Shown here: in pieces, positions 46,723-55,794 of the stretch
Numbering within the stretch: the stretch's first letter is position 1
Layout: each line of letters begins with the position of its first letter
NCBI GenBank assembly: GCA_026120185.1
Contig: JANUWF010002121.1
Span: forward strand, 372,001 to 436,000
Reading direction: 5' to 3'
Source of the DNA: Voacanga thouarsii
Lineage: Eukaryota; Streptophyta; Magnoliopsida; Gentianales; Apocynaceae
Length of the DNA: 64,000 nt
The notes under the pieces: model-generated
Database searches by the model: none
Told to the model about the DNA's origin: nothing
Seen by the model: only the letters and a program-made list of their open reading frames with translations
Translations under genes and position numbers: made by a program

Positions 46723-47294
46723 TTACTTCCTCAGGATGTATGGTAACTTGCTCCTGTGAGCTTTGTCCAATGTCCTTTTCTTTATGTCTAGGGTGTCAGG
46801 TACATATATCCGGTCCCGAAAATAAAATAACCCTTTCTCGTCGGTCCAAAAATCTTTACCTCCTCTCCCAATCTCTTTTTCTTTGAAAACCTGAAATTTC
46901 ACACCGTCCTGCTGGGCTGCTACAATTTCTTGCTCCAGATCTGGCTTCATGGTCAAGTTACTTACACAGATCTTTCCCTCTTGAACTTCTGCATCATACT
47001 CTAGGATTTCCTGCACTGCCAACACTTCCTGAATTCTCAAGTGTGCTATCCTCACTTTACGACTCAAAGCGTCAGCTACTACATTCACTTTGCTAGGATG
47101 GTAATTAATAGGACACCTATAGTCTTCCAAGAACTCCATCCATCTACGCTACCGAATATTCAAGTTATTTTAAGTGAAAATGTACTTCAAACTCTTATGG
47201 TCGGTGAAGACTTCATATTGGGCACCGTTCAGATAATGTCGCCACTTCTTCAAGGCAAATACTATGGCTGCCAGCTCCAAATCATGGGTCGGAT
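46723..47294 (-). pseudogene. E internal 2: RNase H end and linker to integrase
   Basis: 46723-47139 runs from [20 protein letters not shown] to the linker [17 protein letters not shown] at the start of integrase. The RNase H end ([12 protein letters not shown]) is at 47150-47240. Near 47294 a single missing base, compared with internal 1 near 29420, throws off the frame and truncates the upstream frame after [12 protein letters not shown]. Confidence 0.85.
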
Positions 47295-48170
47295 ATTGAC
47301 CTCATGCGGTTTCAGCTTCCTAGACGCATAAGCAATGACCTTCCCATCCTGTATCAGCACCGCTCCCAAACCTTCCTTAGATGCGTCCGTGTAGAGTGTA
47401 TAGGGCTTGTCGGCCTCGGGTAAACTTAGCACTGGCGTTGTAACCAATCTCCGTTTAAGCTCTTGGAAACTTTTCTTGTACTTCTCACTCCAAGCAAAGG
47501 CAACATCCTTCTTTAGTTGCCGCATCATCGGTGAAGCCAGAGTAGAGAAATTCTTAATGAAATGCTTATAATACTCAGCCAATCTAAGAAAACATCGTAT
47601 CTCGGTAGTATTCTCCAGTTGCTTCCAATTAGCTATGGCATCCACCTTGGCAGGGTCCACCATGATCCTATTCTTGGATATCACATGGCCGAGGAAGGAT
47701 ACCGAGCTTAACCAAAACTCACATTTATTAAACTTAGCGCAAAGCTTGAATTCCTTCAGTTTTTCTAGATCCAATTTTAAGTGCTCCACGTGATCCTCTG
47801 GATTCTTGGAGTAGATTAAGATATCATCGATGAAGATGACCACAAACATGTCCAAATATAGCTGGAACACTTGATGCATCAAGTAAATGAAAACCGCTGG
47901 TGCATTAGTTACACCGAACGGCATTACCACAAATTCATAATGGCTATACAGCTTGTTAAAAGCAGTCTTGGGAATATCTTCCTCCTTAATCCTCACCTGG
48001 TAGTATCCTTGCCGTAGATCCAATTTTGAAAAGCAAGCTGAGCCTTGAAGTTGATCAAACAACTCGTCGATCAAGGGTAAAGGGTACTTGTTCTTGATCA
48101 TTAAGTTGTTTAGTCCCCGGTAATTGATACATAATCTCAAAGTACCATCTTTCTTCTTAACAAACAACAC
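47262..48170 (-). pseudogene. E internal 2: reverse transcriptase with intact FIDD
   Basis: This is the longest pol frame of family E, 302 codons. It holds [35 protein letters not shown], the [10 protein letters not shown] block and [13 protein letters not shown] with both catalytic Asp codons (GAT GAT). It then has the connection [14 protein letters not shown] and the start of RNase H ([20 protein letters not shown], with the first catalytic Asp). It ends early at a frameshift. The upstream start is set by an in-frame stop near 48195. As it stands it lacks protease, the rest of RNase H and integrase. Confidence 0.9.
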
Positions 48171-48197
48171 CGGTGCTCCCCACGACGATATACTCGG

Positions 48198-48941
48198 TCA
48201 AATATAGCCTTGCCTCACCAACTCTTCTAGTTGCTCCTTCAATTCCTTCAGTTCTATCGGTGCCATCTGGTATGGGGTTCTTGACACAGGTTCTGCACCA
48301 GGAATCAGGTCCACGGTAAACTCGACTTCCCGTTCAGGGGGTAGAGAAGTGAGCTCAATAGGGAAAACGTCCGGAAAGTCTTTTACCACCTCTGTACTCT
48401 CCAAGGTACACTGATCCTTGGGTTTGTTCAGAAGATACGCCAGATATCCCGTACATCCTTTCTTAAGTAACTTCCGAGCCTTAGCACCAGCAATCAAGAA
48501 TTTTAGCTCCTTTGCCCGCTTACCGTCAAATTCAATCACATCTCACCCAAATCTCACAAATTGCACCGTCTTGACCTTGTAGTCAACACAAGCTCCGTAC
48601 TTCGACAACCAATCCATGCCCATGAACATGTCATAATCATCAATGGGCAAAATTATAAGGTTTGCTTCCAGAATCTCCTTCCCTACCTCAACTTCACAGC
48701 TTTCTATTAAGTCACCCACTTCTACCATTTTTCCCAACGGAGTGCTTCCTACTATGGTATAGGGCAATTCCTTTACCTCCCAACCCAAATGCAATACACA
48801 TACTTTACTAACAAAAGAGTATCTGGATCCTGGATCTGTCAAAATATTAACAAGACGACCTTGGATAGAAAAGTTACCATCAATCACTGCTACATCTGCT
48901 CCCACTTCTTCTCGATTTAAGGCAAAGACCTTAGCCTTCAC
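48198..48941 (-). pseudogene. E internal 2: protease and linker to RT
   Basis: Two pieces lie in one frame, split by a stop at about 48541. 48543-48941 begins MKAKVFALNREEVGADVAV, has the active-site region LTDPGSRYSFVSKV (Asp-Pro-Gly) and IMGMDW-like FMGMDWLSKYGACVDYK. 48198-48539 has GAKARKLLKKGCTGYLAYLL and [20 protein letters not shown], leading to RT. The changed residues after DPGS (THS to RYS) would be expected to harm the enzyme. Confidence 0.82.
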
Positions 48942-50059
48942 TTAGGGTTTCTGACCTCCCACTCCAGCTGTTCCAAGTTGACTCCTATCGGCTAACTCGA
49001 GGCGGTCTGCCCAATCCTTAGAGGTCTGGGCTAGGCATTTCTTAGATGGCCCGGGTTGCCACGGTTGAAGCACCTATTTACTCCCCCATTGGTCCAGCAG
49101 TTCCTCTCGGTGTGTCCATGTTTTCCATAAAGTCGACAACTGAGGTTACATAGCATCGGTCCAGACATAGGCACCTGAGGTTACTTCATCCGGTTTCCCC
49201 ACTGCATAGGCCCAGCAAGTCGCTTGTTACCCGAAGGCCTTATTGGTAGACGAGTCGGTTGGAAAGGCCTACTCACCAGACGGTATCGATCCTCGTTCTT
49301 CGTCTAGGATGCTGTGTCCACTGCGATAGTGTAGGACGCTGGTGGCGATGGAGCCAATGCCTTCCTTAGATCTGGCCTCAGCCCTTTCACAAATTGTCGG
49401 GTCCGCTTCTGCTTCGTGTCAACCAAACATTTGCAGTACTTGGACAATTGCGTAAATTGGGCTACGTACTGAGCGACTGTTATGCTTCCTTGCTTGAGGG
49501 TTTAGAACTTGTCCTTCCTCTTCTCAGCTACCCACCGGGGAATGTACTCAGCGCGAAAAGCTTCGGTAAAGTTATCCCATATCTATTCCTGCTCTTCTCT
49601 CACCTAGTCACTCTGTACCCCTTGCCACCATCCTTGCGATGGTCCCGTCAGTCGAAAAGCAGCAAACTTCACCATCCTCTCTTCGGCATATGGCAAAGTA
49701 GCAAAAATGTCCTGCATCAGTTCGATCTACTGTTCTGCCTTCTCATCCTGCTCCATCTCCCCTTGAAATGTGGGAAGTTGGAATTTTAAAAAATGCTCCA
49801 AGGCCTCATCTTCTCCCGGCGGTGATCTCTTGGCCATTTTGTCCACTCTCTCTGTCAAATTCTAAAGGATTGAAGCCATCTTGTCAAAAGCCTGACCTAT
49901 AGACACGTCCCGAGGTCTCTCAGAAGCTTCCCCTAGCTCCTACTACAAGTGTTCCTCCATGTCGGGTGTGGAACGATGCATCCGCTCAAATTCCGGAGTT
50001 GAAGACCCATTTTCCTAAACGATTCTGCTATGAACGACTGTCCTGCGTCTTGGTGCCAT
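48942..50059 (-). pseudogene. E internal 2: gag (broken)
   Basis: ATG is at 50059-50057 (MAPRRRTVVHS), then TAG at codon 15 (50017-50015). The gag core lies at 49440-49800 with frame changes. The zinc-knuckle region at 49040-49150 reads CRLYGKHGHTERNC and CFNRGNPGHLRN. Each knuckle has lost one Cys (Cys to Tyr, Cys to Arg), both by single transitions. Internal 2 therefore has no working gag. Confidence 0.82.
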
Positions 50060-50360
50060 ATTTGATCACATAGTTACCAAGGGGAAAAGTATGCTCAAGT
50101 ACATGATCAGTTAATAATTATATCTACTTATTTCAAAAGAAAATTTGATGATATTATGTAGGGAAAAATAAAGTAAAAAATAAAACTCATGCTTTTCATA
50201 AGAAATCATACTTTCATAAAGAAGGGGTTATCACATGCAATACCCTTTTATTCAATAAAATAATTGAACCCTACAAACAACATGCTTCTTTAAAAAGAAT
50301 CAATGAACAAAAGAATGTAAATCCAAAAAGAGAGAGAAAATACTGCTAGTCTTCTACACT
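50060..50360 (-). other. Spacer between ORF0 and gag, E internal 2
   Basis: 301 bp, AT-rich, without coding evidence. Just before the gag ATG the minus strand has ACTTGAGCATACTTTTCCCC. D has a similar ACTTGAGTGCATAC before its gag ATG, so part of this leader is conserved between families. Confidence 0.6.
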
Positions 50361-51236
50361 CTACTCGTTGCTGGAGTCAGCAAAGGTATCTGGATCGTCA
50401 AAGGCTGGTTCCACGAGCCACCCCACGGAGCTACTGGGTTTCCCCACATAATCCCTCGCAAAACTAATCGAATCCGCACTCCCACTTGGCTGACCTAAAT
50501 CAACCTCATTGCCCTTCTTGGCACTCATAGCGGTCTCATTGAACTCATCCAAAGCTAATTTAATCGCACTCTTAGGTGCAGGCCTCTCGTTCTCCGAGTC
50601 ATATAAGTCAAACAATCCCTCTCTCCTCAGCTTAGCATCTAACCCTAATTCGTATCGAAGTCCACTCCTCTCAGGACTCTCTTCTAACTTCCTTTTTCCC
50701 ATATCCTCCATCCCTAAAGCAGGCTGCCTAAGTTCCCTCACTACCGGGAAAACTCCATCCTTCAGCCTATGTCCCACATCATTGAACTCCCTGAGGTCAT
50801 AGTAAGTAGAAGTCCGATCAAAGTCACCTATCTGCGGGGTCCGAGGAGCCTCCCTCGCTACCTCATCCTCTTCCTCTATCCAATCTACCTCTCCTTCACT
50901 CTCATTATCACCCTCATTCCCAAGCTCATCTGCCTCTCCTTCACTCAGCTCCGCCATCACCTCATTTTCCTCACCCTCACTGATAAGCTCACCTACCCCG
51001 CCCTCATCATCCCCATCATACTCACCTACACCCCCATCAATCTCTATCTCGGCCTCAACAACCGGGTCATCTAGCATAGGCGCATCATGCTCCATCTCAT
51101 CCTCACTCAAAAACCATCCTCCCTCAGGTTCTGTCTCCAAATCAGACGAGTGTGGATCCGCTACAAGTAGTGGAGCAGGTGGATTCCCGCAACCAGCAGG
51201 CCAGTCTCTGACAGTCGATGCCGCTCTCTTGACCAT
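50361..51236 (-). CDS. ORF0: intact acidic accessory protein of family E (291 aa)
   Basis: This open frame starts 86 bp inside the primer site and ends 301 bp before gag, in the same sense as gag. The first residues are basic (MVKRAASTVRDWPAG). Residues about 35-55 hold ETEPEGG and SEDEMEHDAP. About 60-135 is dominated by Glu, Asp and Gly with no hydrophobic stretch. The C-terminal 90 residues have PKSAIKLALDEF, ISFARDY and SVGWLVEPAFDD. No signal peptide, membrane segment or known enzyme motif is visible. F has a closely comparable protein and D keeps its tail, so it is a shared gene of these families and not a chance frame. Function is unknown; the acidic middle would suit binding to basic proteins such as histones or gag, which is a guess. 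It is the only full-length gene left in the window. Its start is the first ATG after the primer site and matches F. Confidence 0.75.
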   Translation of the reverse strand: MVKRAASTVRDWPAGCGNPPAPLLVADPHSSDLETEPEGGWFLSEDEMEHDAPMLDDPVVEAEIEIDGGVGEYDGDDEGGVGELISEGEENEVMAELSEGEADELGNEGDNESEGEVDWIEEEDEVAREAPRTPQIGDFDRTSTYYDLREFNDVGHRLKDGVFPVVRELRQPALGMEDMGKRKLEESPERSGLRYELGLDAKLRREGLFDLYDSENERPAPKSAIKLALDEFNETAMSAKKGNEVDLGQPSGSADSISFARDYVGKPSSSVGWLVEPAFDDPDTFADSSNE

Positions 51237-51321
51237 CCTTTAAACAAAACGCACAGATTAGAACCAAATCAAAATACTTATGGAATAAAAATCCAGCAAG
51301 TTAAATAATTGCTTAAACCTA

Positions 51322-51334
51322 GTCTCTGATACCA
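51322..51334 (-). other. E internal 2 primer binding site
   Basis: TGGTATCAGAGAC on the minus strand, two bases from LTR3. It matches the initiator Met tRNA complement. Confidence 0.9.
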
Positions 51335-51336
51335 CT

Positions 51337-54300
51337 TGTAACACCCCCTTCTACATACCCTAAAAGGGCGGGGATGTCGCCCCGTCCCGAGGACAAGGGG
51401 TCTTTAAAATGAGGTACATGATAAAAAGACAACCCAAAGACATCAAACTTATATAAGTAAAAGGGAACTCTTATTACATTAGGCTCAAACAGGAGCAAAA
51501 CTAAATAAAAGCAAACATCGGTCCAGAAGCATAAATCAACAATTGTCTCTCAAAACATAGTGAAAATAACAAAAGCTCCAACTATCACACATCCTGCCTG
51601 CTCAGTAGTATCAATCTCCTGAAAACATAATATGAAACAGTGTGAGATTAACATCTCAGCAAGCCCTATGTGTGCACATGGTACTTTGAACAGTTCGTGT
51701 ATGCATAGCTGAAAATATTTGCAAAATATTTGGTAAGTCATAAATAATTTCTCTTTGCAAAGAGTGGAGTGTCTTCATTGTCACACTTTGTACAAAATAA
51801 ATCATTCACTCGAATAAACAGTCATAGTGACATACTTTGAGCCCTATGATAAGAAAATGGTCAAGGCACCACACTTTGTGCACCTTGACAGGATCAAATT
51901 ACCACACTTTGGGTGTTTTGATCAAAGGTGGGTGTACAACCCACCAGGTGAGATACCCCTCCATCTCTACACCCAACAAAACCATCCGGGTGTCCGTGCC
52001 GGGAAATAATACCTTACTAGGTACAAATGCTAGCTCGAACCGACCTGACCAACCAATATTGTCGCCTTCTCTAACAGAGCTTATCTTCTAGAGGTGGCCG
52101 CCTGCTAGAAAACTCACTCAAGCCCTCCAAGACTAATATTGCTAGCCTACCCTTATTGAGTACTCAACGAATATATCCATCAATTCCTAACTCATAATAA
52201 TTCCATACCTTAGCTTTGTAAAGCGTGGTTTTCTTTCAAAAGAGTGTTCTAAAATGTTTAAGAGACAGAACAGTTCTTGATAAAGGTATTAGTTTGACAA
52301 AACCATTTAGTGAATACACATCCACATTTACAACCCAAATAATCATAGATCAACAATAGCTTTACAAAGCTTTACAACATTCGACTTGCCACCACAAGCA
52401 TTTAACAAAAAGGGTTTGAGCAAGGACTTACTCGATATGCCTCAGATAAATAAGATAAAAATCAACTGCTTGCTTCCTTCAAATAACCACCCGATCTAGA
52501 ATCACATAATATCATGATCAGGGTCTCAATCAACTCAAGCATGCATTTAAATTCATTTATTCCTATAACAACTTATGATCCATTATCTAACTTCAAATAA
52601 ATCATCCATTCCTTAAAGTACATACACCAAGACCATATATCAATCAAATATTTGAACAATATATCAAAAAAGTCTTGACTTAACCATCACAATTCACATC
52701 CATCATTATCACACCCAACGTAGCATCACTATCTATTGAACATGCTTGTTACGATACATATCTCAAAATATTCATCTATCCCAACTAAACACATTCATCA
52801 TGCTATCATACTTCCATGGACATCATCAATCACATTAAACCTTAGCTTCGACCTCATGGGTAAGAATTCCTTTACCTTATAACCACCGGATTAACAAGAT
52901 CTTGATGCTGCAATGGTGATCGTCCCGAGTTCGTTTGAGAAAAAGATAAAAGCTGCCTTCTTTACTCCTCTTGATTGAAAACTAATAAAGAAAGGTGAGA
53001 TCAGCACTTAGATGGCGTGGTTCTAGAGAAGAAAAAGAGAAGAATCAATGGAAGAAAGGAATCGAGAGGTTGAGAGGATTTTTGCTTATCATAGGGTGCA
53101 TTTGATTTTTGCTAGGGATTGCTCTTGTGTTTTCTCAAAAATTGCATGAGAGAGTTTGTTGGAATTTTTGTGTAGCAAAGAGGGAGTGGACGGCTAACTT
53201 GGTTTAGGGTTAGGAGAGTTTGATCTAGGGTTGGAAGTTGATGTTATGGAGGTCTCCTAACAGCTCTAAACTTCCTTGGCAACAAGGCTGAAAACCTGGC
53301 AGCTTGCTGTACTCGATTGCTAGCCGAAATTCAAAGAGGTTAAGAGGAGAAATATAATCTGGGATTTCTCTCCTAGGTTGGCCGAAATACTGCTCAAAGA
53401 TAGGGCTGTGCATGTTCAGGTTTTTGTCCAAAACTAGAAGAAGTTTGAGTTGGTTTTGTCAACCAAAAATTCTGTGCAAGAAGGGTGTGTGTGCTATGCG
53501 AAAATTACTAAACAAAAGAGAGAAAATTCTGGGCAGTTTTGGTTGTTGTTCTGCCGCAAATCAGAGAGGAAAAGTGAGAGTTTTAGGTGCTATAAATTGG
53601 CTTAATCAACAAGGTGTTTTGGTATGTCTTGGAGTGCAAAATTTTGTGCAGTATAATGTGTGCAAAGCTGACTGAAATTCTGTGCACAAGCTGGCCAAAA
53701 TTCTGGAAATTGAAGGGGATAAAAATCTAATTTGTGTAGCTAAAGTAATCTGAATTGGTGAGAGGTGTTTTAGGTGATTTGAGCTAGGTTTAGAAGAGTT
53801 TGGATGCCCTTAGGAATGCAGGATTTTTGTGCAGCTTGTGCATGCACAAGGCTGATCGAAAATCTTCAAAATATGATGAACAAAATTTGTTTTGTATAGG
53901 ATTAGAATAAAACCTGATTTGCAAGAAGATTTAGCATAAGATTCCCTAATCTTGGAAGAGTTTGTGTTGAGCTCCAAGAGTGGCGGCACAAAGCTGGAAA
54001 AATTTCCAAATTTTCAGCTAGGGTTCTAAGTTCAAAATCAACAAGATATTTTGCTAGGAAAATAACAAATTAATTCAAGCTAACTAATATAAAATCAAAT
54101 TAGATAAAGACACGCTGGAATTTAATTATACTAGCAAAGAATTTTGAAAATTAAAGAGGATATAAGCTGAAATAAAATTTAGTCTTTATCCTTGAATTTA
54201 GGAGATAAATATGGAGACTTATCCCCTAAGAAGATGGCGCTAAAATTCACAAGGATAGCTAGGGTTTTTTGGCCAAGGCATGAAGAAACCTAGACAAAGA

Positions 54301-54655
54301 ATTAAAAAAGAAAGCTAAAATTCACAAGAGGTAAGATTCGAACTCGGGTCACCAAAGGATAATCACTAAACCTAACTGCTATTCCAAATCAACTCCGATG
54401 TTAATATATCTCTAAGAAATTCTTTTCACCTTAGTTCTCATCCCTCCATTTCCTCTACTAAATTTTACCTAAAAAAATTTCCAATTAATGCAACAACACA
54501 ATTATTTTCCTCAAATAAATTAATGCAAGAGCACCCTTGAAAATCACATGCACCCATGCAAGCATAATTTTAAAATATCGCATGACTTGCAAAATGCCAT
54601 GCAATGCATGTCTTTTTCCCCGTAGGTCAAATGTGGTTTTAGGTGGGGTATTACC
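51337..54655 (-). repeat. E LTR3 (5' LTR of internal 2)
   Basis: The LTR is 3319 bp, starting TGTAACACCCC beside the primer site. Donor 1 is lost (ATAAGC in place of GTAAGC near 53089). Donor 2 CGA|GTAAGTCC is at 52431, acceptor 2 TTTTCAG|GAGATTG at 51620-51619 and acceptor 1 at 52497-52496. An 11-bp tandem duplication (gctttacaaa) lies near 52366-52380. The terminal hairpin CGGGG/CCCCG is at 51369-51384. Confidence 0.9.
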
Positions 54656-54660
54656 GTAAG
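54656..54660. repeat. Right target duplication of the E array (GTAAG)
   Basis: It follows LTR3, whose terminal base is mutated (attacc instead of attaca). Confidence 0.75.
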
Positions 54661-55794
54661 AAATGAATAGAAGGATTGAAGATTAATTACCTTGTAGAGA
54701 GTTTCGGTTTTAGCTTTGTTCTTGGGGTTGGCTCGTTGAATTTTTGTGTACGCAGAATGCTGGTGGTTTTGTGAGTTTAAGGGGCTTAGAAGGTAGGAAA
54801 TTTTGTTTTTTTGCGGGACAAAAAAGTCTAGGGTTTGGTGTTTAGGTGTTTGGAGGAGTTCTATCTTGCTTTGGATTCTTGATCATAAGAGAAAAGTTAG
54901 ACAGCTTTGGTCCTTCTTTGGGAGTCGAAACTGGACTGTAGTTTAGGGGTTATTGCTACTGTATTTTTCATGCTTATACTAGCCGAAAAGTTGGACAAAA
55001 AGAGAGAAGAAATCTGGTTGGTTTTCAAACTCAAAGATGGGGAGAATAAGAGAAGAAAAAGGAGTATTTGTGTAGCTATTTTTGCTCGATAACTAGAGAG
55101 GCTTTTGTGCAAGTTTTTTGCTAGAGTTTTTGTGCAGTATGGAACTGAATTGTGGCCGAAATTCTGAAGAAATTGGAGAGGAAATTCTCATATTTTTTTT
55201 GGCTAAAACAAAGTCCTGGTTGATTAAGGTTTTCTTAGATAACCCTTGCTAGGTTTTGGAGAGTTTTAGTTGAGCTACAATTGCTCCAATGGGTGGTGAC
55301 AGCTTTAAGGGAATTTCCAGAAAAATATAGGAAGGAAATAGTTTTATTTATTTAAGAAATAATTTAGTTTACACCCTATATTAATTTAAGTAATTTAAAG
55401 GGCTATTAAATAATTATTTTACAAGATAAAATTTTGGTTTCCTTTTTCCCTTGAAGCTACCCGCAATCCTTCTCTTTCTTTTTTTTTTTTTTTCCGAAGT
55501 TTTGAAAATCCTTATCCAAGAGATAAATACTTCATTTTAAATCTAGTTTTTATCCTTTTATCTCCTTAAGGTATGGTGGCTACCACATTAAAACAAGATG
55601 TATATTCATATATTTTATCTCCTAATAAATTACTAAGATATAGCTTTTAAAAATCCAGATTAGTAATATTTAAAATTCTTTAAAAGATTATGATAAGATA
55701 TTAGAAATAAATTTTTGATTTATTTTCAAATATTTTATAAAATAACTCCCAAGATAAATCACACTCCTAAATTTTAGGAAATTGGCTCCAAGGT
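54656..55794 (-). repeat. F right (5') LTR, second part
   Basis: This resumes the F LTR after the E array. The joined site gaatgga-GTAAG-aaatg matches the left LTR at 9004-9020. Donor 1 CTACAAG|GTAAT is at 54690. The match with the left LTR runs to about 10132 of that copy and stops at 55794, where G2 begins. The missing end should lie beyond the window. Confidence 0.88.

Larger units (their letters stand above)
19902..54655 (-). mobile_element. E array: two chromovirus bodies sharing three LTRs
   Basis: The order is LTR1 (19902-23235), internal 1 (23236-42123), LTR2 (42124-45459), internal 2 (45460-51336), LTR3 (51337-54655), all on the minus strand. LTR2 is next to a purine-rich tract on its right (start of internal 2) and a primer site on its left (end of internal 1), so it serves both bodies. 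Target duplications occur only at the outside (GTAGG 19897-19901, GTAAG 54656-54660), and the site matches the unoccupied F LTR. Internal 1 has lost about 0.7 kb across the protease/gag boundary and carries two D insertions. The array is best explained by unequal recombination between LTRs of one insertion or of related copies. Confidence 0.85.
5291..55794 (-). mobile_element. F: chromovirus of family F, split by nested insertions
   Basis: The element runs on the minus strand: left (3') LTR 5291-10551, internal region 10552-18045, right (5') LTR 18046-19901 continued at 54656-55794. Three insertions interrupt it: a solo LTR-like unit in the left LTR (5838-7696), a copia-like solo LTR in integrase (10825-12592) and the E array in the right LTR (19902-54655). 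G2 then cuts off about the last 0.4 kb of the right LTR at 55795. Without the insertions each LTR would be about 3.4 kb and the internal region about 5.7 kb. The two LTRs differ by several percent in the stretch compared by eye (8100-8530 against 18990-19410). Order in the sense strand: primer site, ORF0, gag, protease, RT, RNase H, integrase, chromodomain. Confidence 0.85.

Noticed and set aside
50509..51074. Plus-strand frames opposite ORF0 (also 41377-41861 and 17508-17915)
   Set aside because: They are antisense shadows caused by the Glu/Asp-rich codons of ORF0, which give few stops on the other strand.
51322..51334. tRNA-like sequence near the LTRs (also 18031, 42109, 63734)
   Set aside because: These are 11-13-bp primer binding sites complementary to initiator Met tRNA, not tRNA genes.
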